Source: Laburnicola sp. R22_1
Lineage: Eukaryota; Ascomycota; Dothideomycetes; Pleosporales; Didymosphaeriaceae
Direction of reading: 5' to 3'
Assembly: GCA_014281115.1 (NCBI GenBank)
Contig: JACONQ010000019.1
Span: 1,550,001-1,614,000 of the forward strand
DNA length: 64,000 bases
Positions within the stretch are counted from its first letter, which is position 1. Every line of letters begins with the position of its first letter. Position numbers and translations under genes: made by a program. Below the pieces are notes generated by a model. It did no database searches, was not told the DNA's origin, and saw only the letters and a program-made list of their open reading frames with translations. Of this stretch, positions 1-10,083 are shown in pieces.

Positions 1-1145
1 CGTCACTGCAAGAGCAGGTCTTTACCCACTATACCATCCACGGCATGCGCATTCGAGGTATCGACTCAGGCGACGCCCTCTCCTACGACCGCCTCGAGTT
101 TCTCGGAGACGCCTACATCGAACTGATAGCTTCGCGACTGATTGCGAGCCGGTTGCCGCACATCGATGTCCCTGAACAATCGACGTTCCGCGAGCAACTA
201 GTCAAAAACGATACCCTGGCAAGATTCTCTAGCGCTTACTGTTTACCTGATCGCTTGAAACACGCGGGACACATGCGCGAGTCTAAAGGATGGAACAAGA
301 TCATCGCCGATATTTTCGAAGCATACGTCGCTGCAGTGGTACTTTCGGACCCTGAGCACGGGTTTCAGACGGCCGAGGAGTGGCTCACCCGGCTGTGGAG
401 TCCGCAACTGCTCGACTACAAAGTGCCCATCATCGAGAACCCGAAAGCGAAAGACGATATCCAACGGCTCGTCCAGATGAAAAATGTCAAACTCACTTAT
501 CGAGAAGAGCGACCCATGGTGCAGGAGGATGGCGTGCAGAAGTACACCATTGGGCTTTACCTGACGGGTTGGGGTTACGAAAACGAGTGGCTGGGTACCG
601 GCGAAGGCAGGAACAAAGCCCAGGCTGGCGTATATGCGGCAACGGACGCTTTGAATCGGAACAGCGAGGTGCTGAGGACAGCTGCGAAGAGAAAAGAGGA
701 CATGTTGCTGCAGATGCGAGCGGAGGAAGTGGAGAGGTGTAGCAAGGAGCAAGAGGAGCTGCGGAAGCTGGCGGACCAAGGCGATGAGGAAGCGGCTGCC
801 AAACTCAAAGAGGCTATTGAGAAGGCGAATGCACCGAAGGCTAGGCGGAAGCTGCCTCGGGAAGACGATGGGGATGCACCTACCAAGACTTCTCAGCACA
901 AGAGCGATGGCAGCCCTCCGAAGAAGGCCAAGCTCAATGGCAGTTCAAACATTGCAGCGGATAAGAGCGACGTGACTCCTAGCAAGGACACCAAGAAGAG
1001 CACCAGCTCGTGGCTGGACGACATCGCAGCAGGGAAGATCGACGCGAGTTCTGCAAAGGAGATGAAGAAAGATAGCAGCGCTTCGTGGCTGGAGAAGGAG
1101 AGGAAGAAAAAGGAGAAAAGGGAGAAGAAAGCAAGGGCTCAGTGA
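1..1145 (+). CDS. RNase III-family double-stranded RNA endonuclease, 5'-truncated by the window edge
   Basis: The frame is open from the first bases of the window (about 14 codons before the first internal ATG at 45), so the real start lies outside. Counting from that ATG, the RNase III signature DRLEFLGDAYIE lies at residues 15-26 with the acidic metal ligands E18 and D22, and the second acidic element ADIFEAYVAA follows near residue 90. A double-stranded RNA-binding domain occupies about residues 135-205 and ends in a GEGRNKAQAGVYAA-like helix. The tail is long, charged and Lys/Glu-rich, with a degenerate duplicated block ending SSWLDD and ASWLEKE. By family, such enzymes (yeast Rnt1 type) process pre-rRNA and snRNA/snoRNA precursors in the nucleus; one RNase III domain and one dsRBD fit Rnt1 rather than Dicer, though domains upstream of the window cannot be excluded. 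Confidence 0.87.
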   Translation, partial: SLQEQVFTHYTIHGMRIRGIDSGDALSYDRLEFLGDAYIELIASRLIASRLPHIDVPEQSTFREQLVKNDTLARFSSAYCLPDRLKHAGHMRESKGWNKIIADIFEAYVAAVVLSDPEHGFQTAEEWLTRLWSPQLLDYKVPIIENPKAKDDIQRLVQMKNVKLTYREERPMVQEDGVQKYTIGLYLTGWGYENEWLGTGEGRNKAQAGVYAATDALNRNSEVLRTAAKRKEDMLLQMRAEEVERCSKEQEELRKLADQGDEEAAAKLKEAIEKANAPKARRKLPREDDGDAPTKTSQHKSDGSPPKKAKLNGSSNIAADKSDVTPSKDTKKSTSSWLDDIAAGKIDASSAKEMKKDSSASWLEKERKKKEKREKKARAQ

Positions 1146-2450
1146 GGGAGGGGTGCAATGGCAACATATAAGCGGGCGGTGTACTCGATTCCATTTGCGG
1201 AACGTGTAGCAGCGTCGTCTGCCGATGCTTTGGCGCTTATTCTTCGCTTGGTAGATAGAGTCGTACGTACTGTATATGTGGTTAGAAGCTGCGGGTATTT
1301 GAGATCTAATGATGCATATGTCTTGAAGGGTTGCTTGCTTTGATGTTTGCATGTACGGTGCTTTGCTGTATTGATTGTATGTCATTGCAGTGGGAACAGT
1401 GCGTCTACGTCGGGTCAATGGGTGCATGCCAATACCAGCCAATCAGTGCTTTTAACATAGTGAGATTCTTCGTAACCTTCCTGCTTTATTAAAAACTGCC
1501 CCGAGCTTACATGGTGCGTTGTAAGCGTTGTAACAGTGCGGAAGTTTGCAGCGAGATGAGTGCGATCGGTCTTATACACCTGCTATCCTCAACGTTCGAT
1601 TAGTCGGTTGTAAGAACTGGGTTCTAGTCTGCTGTGAAACGAGATAGATAGCTTGTTTGGTTTGGTATGATGTGCTGAACAGTTTTTCGGTGTATTTCGT
1701 AGGGTTTTAAGTTCGAGGTACGAGGTGCAAGTGAATCGTTGCAGGGGAGAAAAATCTCGCAATCAAAGCTATGCAGCTTTTGCGCAATCCTATAGAATGG
1801 ACTAGCCTTTGATGTCCAAACGTTCTTTTACATTCAATGCGAGGTAATATTATTGCAGCAGCGGTGGAATTATAAAATCCACGTGTAGCCAGCCCCATAC
1901 GGATGGATTACCTTACCCCTGGCCCTACCAACACCCTTACGAGCCGTATACCCACAACACACATTTATAAATCCCGCAGTACCAAATACACAGAGTTCAA
2001 CCAATTTCAATCCCGATATTTTTCTCTACCCGTGATTAAAACTTACCTCCCACCCAATCGTTCCTATGCTACTTGTGCAGTCACTCTCTCACACGCTTCA
2101 AACCTACCTTACGAAACAAGTCCCATTTACATTCTACACAACAAAGAAAGAGCTCAACCATTGCACTCATCCGCATCCCATCATCAAACGTATCCCCTAT
2201 TCCTATTTCCCACGTTCTAGCCATGTGCCCCCTGGCTCCAACCAACCAACCAACCAACCAATCATCCCCCTCCCACCCCACCAAAACCCCCCGCTACCAT
2301 GCATACCCCACCGGGCCCACCCCTCCAACCCCCTGCATTCCTTCCCTCTCCCTTCCCCCACCCTTTCTCACCCAGCAATATAATAATTCCAAACCCGAAA
2401 AGCCACCATCATCAGACGAAATGACCTCGTCTTCGTAGGATGTTCTTCGA
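1146..2450. other. Intergenic region between RNase III and tRNA-Gly
   Basis: No gene is recognised. The first 300 bases are probably the 3' UTR of the RNase III gene. From about 1,900 to 2,430 the + strand is strongly C-rich with a short ACCA/CCAA repeat near 2,235-2,262, which opens several spurious frames without domains. The remainder is unremarkable. Confidence 0.5.
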
Positions 2451-2539
2451 GCACCGATAGTTTAGGGGTAGAATTGAAGCTTCCCATCAGTTATATTCGA
2501 TATCTGCTTCAGGCGCGGGTTCGAGTCCCGCTCGGTGCA
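2451..2539 (+). tRNA. tRNA-Gly(CCC) with an 18-nt intron
   Basis: The seven-base acceptor stem GCACCGA (2451-2457) pairs perfectly with TCGGTGC (2532-2538), followed by discriminator A. The anticodon stem GAAGC (2476-2480) pairs with GCTTC (2506-2510), with anticodon CCC at 2483-2485. The intron lies in the canonical place one base 3' of the anticodon (about 2487-2504). The T arm GCGGG/TTCGAGT/CCCGC is perfect and contains the B box. A run of eight T at 2542-2549 is the RNA polymerase III terminator. Confidence 0.95.
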
Positions 2540-2923
2540 AATTTTTTTTGTTGCGAAAAGCTGTGGGGGTTGTGTGGGTTTTTCTTTTGGTTTCGGTAGG
2601 ATGTGCGCGGTGCGCGGGTTTTTGGATTAGTTTAGGGTTGGAAGGGTCTGTGCGTTTTTGCTCTTTGCTTTGTGCGGTAGGGGACCTAGGTTAAGGTTTT
2701 TTTTTTTCGATTGTAGGGTTTTGATTTTTTGGGATGATGCAATGGTTTGGATGGATGGATGGATGGATGGATAGGGGACTTTTCATTGTTTTGCTCTAGA
2801 TATTTCAAGACTAGGTGAAAGCATAACATATGCAGCTCACCCATCCTGCTTCTTACATTTAGTATCATCTCCAAGGTCCATCTCCACAAGCGTATCCCCC
2901 GTATCCACCCTCCCAACACTAAT
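2540..2923. other. Intergenic: Pol III terminator and GGAT microsatellite
   Basis: After the tRNA terminator the sequence is G/T-rich. Six GGAT units form a perfect microsatellite at 2749-2772. No gene is seen; the right part is the 3' flank of the minus-strand membrane-protein gene. Confidence 0.6.
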
Positions 2924-5011
2924 TCAAAAATTAGGCACCTTATCGAGCGTCAAGTCTCCCTCCTTGTCTCCTAGAAAGCCCGGGTTAAACTTGTTCGCCT
3001 TCCCCTTCTCGTCCGGAACACACGTCGCAACCGAAGCAGTCGATAGCTCGCTCAATCTCTCCCCCTGCTCTGTAATCGGGATCTCACTCTCCAAATCGAC
3101 CCACATTCCCTCGTCCTGCGCTTCAAAAGCGCGACGTTGCAGTTGGAAGATGCCGTCTTGAACCCAGCGGTCGATGCGCGGAGCGAGCGCCTGGCGAAAT
3201 TTGGACAAGAAGATGAAGAGCGTGATAATGGCGGAGAAAGTGGTCAGGAAGACGAGCGCGAAAACGTTAATGTTACTATACAGCCCCGTTAGCAAACAAC
3301 GTCGGACAAGGGGACGAGGAAGCTTACGCGAAGCCACCCGCTTTGCGCATCTTGAGCGACTGACAGAATTGCTTGTCACCTGCACTTGTCGGGACGTCTC
3401 GGTATTCATCGCCGGACTCGTCGAGGACTTTAGGTCCGATCACAGAAACAGAGAGCAGTGTTTGGTATCCGGTCCAAACGAAGGCTTCCCACCCGATGAC
3501 TTCCTGAACCCACTGGTGGTCAGGCAGGCCGACTGAGATGCCAACCAGAACGGCCTTGCTAGCGCGGAGGTTGCCCAGCTGTGGACTTCTGTTCATGTCC
3601 GTTACACGGATAATAGACTGGAGAAACTGGAGGACAGACGCCTGTGCGGGTGTCGCGTCTGGCCAGTCGCTGGGAGGCGTGTTAGGTGAAGGGCTGGGAC
3701 CAAGTTCTGTGCAGAAGTCTTCTTTGCCCGCGCGTGGGTAGCAGAATTGGTACTACTCAGGTTAGCACAGAGTTGGTGGAGGTTTGCGGGGTTGTTTTCA
3801 TACTTGCAGGGCACAGCCCACTACGCCGGCGGGGAAGTCAGACCAGTAGAGCGCTTTGTCTGCTGCTGCTGCTTGTTGCCGCATCTCGACACGGTGCGCG
3901 GCGAATAAGGGGTCGTCCACCGGCTTTTCGTAAACGACCGAGTTAGACCATACTGCGATCAGCGCAACATCTGCATCTTCGCGGTCCATCTCTGGAAGCG
4001 GGATAATGCCAGCCTCGTACGAGTTGCTATGCACATAAGCCATCATAGCACTGTGGAACGGGATCAATTAGCCGGGGAAATAAACTTCATCAAGAGTAGG
4101 ATAGCTCACGTAGTGGAATACGACATTTGGTGCTCCGCTAGCACAGTAAGTGAATTGAATGTCACTTCTGGATGCTGATATTCGGGCACCCCGCGCCAGA
4201 AGCCATAGCTGAGCGTGGTTCGATTAGCGGGCAATCCCCGATTCAGATACTCCAGAGTCCAGAGGCCTCTTGAACACACGGTTTTCGCGAGGGAGGACGT
4301 TGCACGCCGTTCTTCTTCGCAACTTGACTGTGTCTTGTGCCTTAACATTGAGCCCAAACCCTTCCCTCATATCCACAACACCAGTGTCCATGACAATGGC
4401 GGACGATCCTTGGCCAGTTCACATCGTGTCATTCCAGGGACAGGGAGCAGCTTCGGCACTGAATGTTATATTTGGTCGATGGAAGGTGTTCCGGCAAGTT
4501 GCCGGAAGCGACGAGCTATTCTGGTAGCAGCTCGTTGCGTAGGACTGGATAGAGTCGCCGTGAGTAGCTAGTACCGTGACCCCGAGGCGGTTTCCTGCAA
4601 AGACCTTCGTATTGTTGATACGTCCACAGAATGGGCTGTCAATCAGTACTTCTATATTCGAGTTGTCCACAGCATAAGAAGTTGAGATCCCAGCGGCGAT
4701 GAGCCGATCGCAAAACACAACGCAAAAGCCAGTATGGGAGCCGAACGGAATAGCGAATGACGGATGTTTGATCTCCACCTCCACGAAATCTTGAAGGAAT
4801 CCGCGATGAATGCTGTTGGCGTGGGCATCGTCCGAAGTAGCACTTGTTGCTGCAAGAAGAGGCCTTCCGATGGGCTGCCATGCGCTCGCATCTGATGCAG
4901 CATGAAGGTAAGTAAGTTCCATAGTTGTGCGGTGGCGATGGAGGCTAGGATTGTGAGGAGAGCGACGATCAGAGTGCCCGTTTGTGCTTCGACAGTGTAA
5001 GTTTGTCCCAT
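2924..5011 (-). pseudogene. Fungal multi-pass membrane protein gene of unknown function, with three frame lesions
   Basis: The likely start is the ATG at 5011 (MGQTYTVEAQTG). A membrane segment follows within the first 35 residues (LIVALLTILASIATAQLW), another near residue 95 (APILAFALCFAIG), and a last one in the final exon (NINVFALVFLTTFSAIITLF). The 3' half is well formed: introns at 4051-4109, 3753-3803 and 3276-3327 all have GT..AG ends and join in frame. The 5' half is not: the frame shifts by one base near 4690-4705, a TGA interrupts the frame at 4419-4421 just after CPWNDTM, and the frame shifts again near 4255-4290. No GT..AG intron was found by eye that bridges these points. The layout resembles large membrane-protein families common in Dothideomycetes whose function is unknown to me. 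It is either a recent pseudogene or carries sequencing errors. The unbroken downstream exons favour recent or artefactual damage. Confidence 0.6.
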
Positions 5012-6524
5012 GATTGACCCTTGGCTCTAGTTGATCCAATAGCCTCGCTTGACGAAGCGGTCGTCGAGTTCGGCCATTGCGACAGTGGACAGGGACAACA
5101 GAAGCACTTGTCAGGGAATGATACCCAAAGGCGATCCGTCTTTATATCGATAGATAGGCTAACGTAGCTCCTTGGTGTAAATCAAACAAGGAGTGTATTT
5201 TTGATGTTCTGCATGGAACTGTCATTAGCGACGAATGGGAACGTAAACCACACATTGTAGTACCGGTACGCATGCGTAGCTTATCGGAAATCGTATCGCC
5301 GTCACCACCGTTCCATGTCGATTGGGGCTAAAATTGGGGGTTTTATATGCATGCTGACAACCAACCCCTGGCGCTGGTATACTTACCCCGAGGCGACACG
5401 CCAATGATCGACGAGACGGGATACTACCCAAAGCCCGAAGTACCCTTTCCAGTAGAGTTCTGAATATAGCTGTCAGATGCCCCTGGACTGTCGCTTTTTG
5501 AAGCAGAAGTAGTCTAGAGCTATCATGTCTATCTTCATACACCCTGCAAAGTCACCGAAGCAAAGGCCAGTGCACGATAATAAAACCAGAATGGACTTGT
5601 AGTCTCGTAGAGATGCCTCAATGGGGCGGCACTCTGGTCTTCAAGGCTCCGTAAGTCCATGCGCATGCCGGCCCTCTCTTCGGCGGCTCCTGCTTGGTGC
5701 AGTAATTAAGACTGGCAGTAACCACCGACTGAATGATGGGATGTATCCGCATGTATATGGATAACCGATTGTTGATGCCAGGGTAGAGCTCAGACCGCGA
5801 ATCGAGATGATGAGCCAGGATCTGCACTCTTGGTCGGGTACGAACAAAAGTAGTCGTTGAAGGTAGCCAGCTCGTGAGCCCTGTACATCCGGTTTTACTG
5901 CGTATAAGTTGGGCCACAAATAGAGCTCCAGCCTCTCATTCCGTAGTTGTCTTGACCAAGTCAGTTTCCGCTACTGATGGGATCCAAGCAAGGTGTTCTG
6001 CGTATGCGCAAACATATCGTCCATTCGATTGGCAGTCGAGATCGGATGGCAGAGCTTGCGGCTGTGAACGCTCGCAGGTCTCACATTGTTCCAGGTCCGG
6101 ATTGGGAGGCTTTGGGTTCCGATTTCAGAGCTGTTGATTCATGCGTGCTCGCCAGAAGCATCAATCCGGGGAGGAATCATCATATATCTCGGGTGCTCAG
6201 TCGCATGGTTATCTCGATCTCCTCGAATGTGGTTTCGTGTTGGGTTCATCGACCTCGTAGTTGGATTGCTTCATTACGGTTGAAAGGAGGAGCACAGTCC
6301 TCATTCACTAAACTCGTGGCGAAGGTAGGCTTGCAAATATGCTCGACGAGGAACAAGTCATAGGAACAGACTACGTAGTGGTAGGTAGGATCGAGGTACA
6401 AAGCACCACAACCACGCGGGGCCCCGAACCGTGCGTCATCCCGTCGGCACCAAACCCACCGAAGCCCTCGCCCAAACCCTGTGAACCCACCACACTGCAC
6501 ATACCCGCAACCTCACAGCCAGCC
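5012..6524. other. Intergenic region without a recognised gene
   Basis: Short frames on the minus strand (for example 5641-5919) contain hydrophobic stretches but no recognisable domain, and I could not assemble exons around them. A decayed gene on the minus strand between about 5,600 and 6,300 is possible. The last part is the GET4 promoter. Confidence 0.4.
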
Positions 6525-7622
6525 ATGTCGTCCAAAATAGACAAGACGATCCAGCGCCAGCAGCAAAAGTACCTCTCCCCCTGCACTCCCACATCACATC
6601 CCCTACTAACCCCCCCGCCCCAGAATCGCAGAAGGCCAATTCTACGAAGCCCACCAACAACTCCGCGTCATCGCCGCCCGCTACGTCAAAACCTCCAACT
6701 GGCCCGCCGCCACCGACATCCTCTTCCGCGGCGCGCAGTCGCTCCTGCAAGCCGGGCAGGGCGGCTCAGGCGGCGATCTCTGCATCTTCCTGCTCGAAGT
6801 CTTCCACAAGAGCGAGACGACGCCCGATGCCGCGAGCAAGGGCAAGCTCTTAAGCCTGCTGCGCGCATTCCCCAAGAACGAGCCCACGAGGAAGAGATTC
6901 GTGAACGAGATGCTGGCCTGGAGCGCGAAATGGGGCGAGTACCCGGCGGGCGATCCGGAGATCCATCATGTGGCGGGGACGCTGTATGCCGAGGGTGCGT
7001 ATATACGATGCGATGTCGCAAAGAGAGAGCGATCGATCACCGCAGAGTCTGACTGACAGTCTGGGAAACAGATCTCGAACCATATGATGCAGAGCGGCAT
7101 CTCACACTGGGCACCAAGGACTCCGCCGAGACGCTCGCCTCCCTCGAGTACGCATGGTACCAATCCGACGACTCGCACACGGCGCCGCTCTACTGTGGGC
7201 GCGGCACCCTGCCCTACCTCCTCGCTGGAAACTTACGCGCGGCAAATAAATTCTTCCTCCTATTTACATCGTACCTCTCCAAGCAGCCCGCGCTCGGCGT
7301 CCAAGAAGTCTCGACCAAAACGTCCGACATGCGCGTATATCCCAGCCTGCCCTTGTTGAACTTTCTGGGCCTGTTGCTGTTAGCGGTGGAGCGGGGGGAA
7401 GCGGCGCTGTTCAGGCAGTTGAAGAGCCGGTATGCGGGCGAGTTGAAGGACGTTAATTGGGGGGAGACGCTGGATCAGATTGGGGAGATGTACTTTGGAA
7501 TCAAGATTCCGCGGCAGACCAATCCGATGATGGATATGCTGGGCAATATGTTCATGGGTGGAGGCATGGGCGGGGGTGGAGCCTCAAAAGCGAATAAACC
7601 ACCTGTATCAGGACTGGATTGA
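6525..7622 (+). CDS. get4: Get4 homolog (tail-anchored protein targeting)
   Basis: Three exons (6525-6568, 6624-6994, 7072-7622) joined by GT..AG introns, the first with a clear CTAAC branch point, give 321 residues, close to yeast Get4 (312). The protein is alpha-helical throughout, with repeat-like helices such as EGQFYEAHQQLRVIAARY and a central ERHLTLGTKDSAETLASLEY, matching the Get4/DUF410 family. It ends in a low-complexity methionine/glycine tail (MFMGGGMGGGGASK). In the family, Get4 pairs with Get5 in the cytosol and hands tail-anchored membrane proteins from Sgt2 to the ATPase Get3 for insertion into the ER. The start ATG at 6525 is chosen because the downstream reading MSSKIDKTIQRQQQKIAEGQ splices in frame. 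Its 3' end faces the LYS9-like gene (convergent, 267 bp apart). Confidence 0.86.
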
Positions 7623-7889
7623 GGTAGATTTGGGGTCGGTTCATGAGTTATGATGGGATGATGTATGTTCTAGTCCCGAAATATGGGAGAGAGCGTACCG
7701 TTGAAATACCCTGCCACGATAATTTTCGATCAACCCTCATAAAAGAGTTTACTTGATCAAACATGATGACGGATGGGCATTCAAGCAATCGATGTTGTTG
7801 AGAATGACAACGGATAATTTTTGTCTACACATTGCCCTTCTCCCGTCGATGGCGACTCTCCCTTTCGACTCCTAGTCCAAATACATCGC

Positions 7890-9544
7890 CTACTGCGGGA
7901 TGCTCTTCTCCCTGAACGCAATACCGTACTTCTCCTCCAATGTCTTCATCAACGGCCTGCAAATCTCAGAAGACATGGGAGCCAAGACGCCCTTCTCCGA
8001 GATGGTGCCATCGAGCACCTGCTGCACAGCAACGGCGCACGGTACACCGACCAGCTTAGCCATAGCAGAGTATCCCTTGGGCTCGCCATAGTCCGTCAGC
8101 GTCGAAGTGCGAACCTCCTTGCTGCCATCTTTGTTCTCGATCTCGAACCTGTGCTGCAGCATGACCATGTCACGCTCGTCGTGCTCGTACTGCATCTTCT
8201 TCTCGAGCGTCGCGCAGAGGGTATCGAGCGGGTTACCGCGGGCGATGATTTGCTCATCGGAGAAGAGACCGATCCAGCGAAGACCGTTGAGGATGCGGTC
8301 TTTCTCCTCGGTCGAGGCGAACTTTGTCCGCGAGCTGATGGCCCAGACGAGATCTTCCTCTTTGTCGGTGGTGGCGCCGACGATCTTAGCCGTGGCTTCC
8401 TTCCAGGGGCGCTGCTCGCCCTCTTTGAGGAAGTCCTTGGGATCCTCGGAGAGGAACCCGATGTCGACGAGGCACTTGATGTACTCGGGGAAGCCCTGGT
8501 ATCGTAGCGTTCCGCGGATGATGGTCTGGGCTTCGGGGATGTTGTAGCGCTCCTTGTAGGGGGTGGAGTCACGGTTGGGGTATGCAACGAAGGCGTATCC
8601 GGGGTAGATGAAGTAGGGCTTAGCCTCTGCCATCAGCTCGGGGCCCTCGACCTCTTTGACTGCGCCGTCTTGCCAGTACTTGGCCGCGTTTCGCAGCGCA
8701 AGCAATACACCGCGCGAGCTCCACGAGAACTTGTATCCGAGCGGGTTGTCTGAGGCCTCGGGCGCAGGCAGACCGCCGCAGTATGACTTGAATGAGAGGA
8801 TCTTGCCTCCTGCCTTGTGGACATCGTCGATGGTGATGACGGCCGAGAGATGGTCGATGCCGGGGTCGAGACCGATCTCGTTCATGACGGTGATGCCGGC
8901 CTCCTTGGCCTGAGCGTCGAGATCCATCATGGCGGGGGAGACGTATGAGGTGGTGACGACATTCTTCTTCTTGCGGATGGCGGACTTGATGACGGTTGCG
9001 TGGTAGGTGTAGGGGATCAAGCTGATGACGACGTCGACCTTTGCTACTTCGGCGTCGAGAGCCTCGTCGTTGGTGACATCAAGCTGTTGAAGTTAGTGTT
9101 AATAAATAGTATGTGTATGTGGGCTGCCATACGCTGATGGCATGGGCGTTCTTGATGCCCTTGGCCAAAGCCTGTGCCTTCTCCAATGTCCTGCAGGCTG
9201 CGCGTGGTCAATCAACGATTCAGGCTCTGATGGTTTAATCCTCCACATACCAACAGTGACTTTGACGCCTGAGTTTCCTAGGATCTCCGCAGTAGGCCGG
9301 GTGCTTCGAAATGTTAGATGAGCCGAGCAAAGATCCGGAAGTGGACTTCTTACACAAAGCCAGCACCGAGGAGGAGAACAGAGCTGCAATCTTGTCAGTC
9401 GACGCACTCAATGCTCTGATTCAACAATTGGACTCACTGGTTGGTGCTGCTTGCCCCACCAAGAACTTGCTGAAACTTGGCTGCTCAAATCAGTACGGAC
9501 ATTCTCGATCCATCGACGAGCAACTTACTTGTAACGGCCTCCAT
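7890..9544 (-). CDS. lys9: Saccharopine reductase (saccharopine dehydrogenase, NADP+, L-glutamate-forming)
   Basis: Six exons on the minus strand (9529-9544, 9438-9480, 9354-9383, 9251-9303, 9133-9197, 7890-9083) join through GT..AG introns into one frame of 466 residues. The N-terminal Rossmann loop GAGFVTRP is at residues 26-33, followed by VTVACRTLEKAQAL and the conserved block NEIGLDPGIDHLSA, then SYCGGLPAPEASDNPLGYKF in the substrate domain. The enzyme makes saccharopine from alpha-aminoadipate semialdehyde and glutamate, the penultimate step of fungal lysine synthesis, in the cytosol. Five introns lie in the first 200 coding bases and one exon is only 30 nt, so automatic gene callers would easily miss the start. 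The ATG at 9544 follows from the splice reconstruction. Confidence 0.93.
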
Positions 9545-10083
9545 TTTGTGTGTTTATTTCCAATTGCACAAGGAGGGAAAATATAGTGGGCAGTCTACTC
9601 CGACTCGGAATGCTGAAAATTGTACGGAGCGTCATCGGAACTGAATAATGCATGCCCCGCAACGCCACCGGCCCGCCCAGCTACGTAATGCAGCCACAGG
9701 CCAACCCTCCAGAGCTTGCGACAATCCGTTCGGTTTTGGAATTAACAGCGTCTACCACAGCATATGCGAGTTTCGGCTCACATAGAAGACTCCACGAATT
9801 GTTGCACGGGCTGGTGTTGAAGGATGCAGGTGCGGCTGAAATCACGTGCGCGGGTGTTAGCCCTGGAGTGGAGCGCGAGAACATTGAATTCCGTGTCTGA
9901 CGACGCGCACGTTTCACATCCTTCATACGCTCTTCACCGCGATAACCAACTCGATCTGAAGGCGACGATGATGAAGCCCGGGAGATAACGCCATCAATTC
10001 AACAGATTGCGCGCTCCTGAACAAGCTCTTTGGACAGATCGCAAGCTCCTGGAAGCGCACGCCGCGCTAGGCAACCCGCCAAC
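9545..10083. promoter_or_regulatory. Divergent promoter region of LYS9-like and SEC15 genes
   Basis: This 539-bp gap separates two divergently transcribed genes and so must hold both promoters. I see no clear TATA box. The short frames present (for example 9652-9900) show no domain. Confidence 0.5.

Noticed and set aside
8096..8587. Ser/Arg-rich frame inside the LYS9-like gene
   Set aside because: It is an off-frame reading of the saccharopine reductase coding exon.
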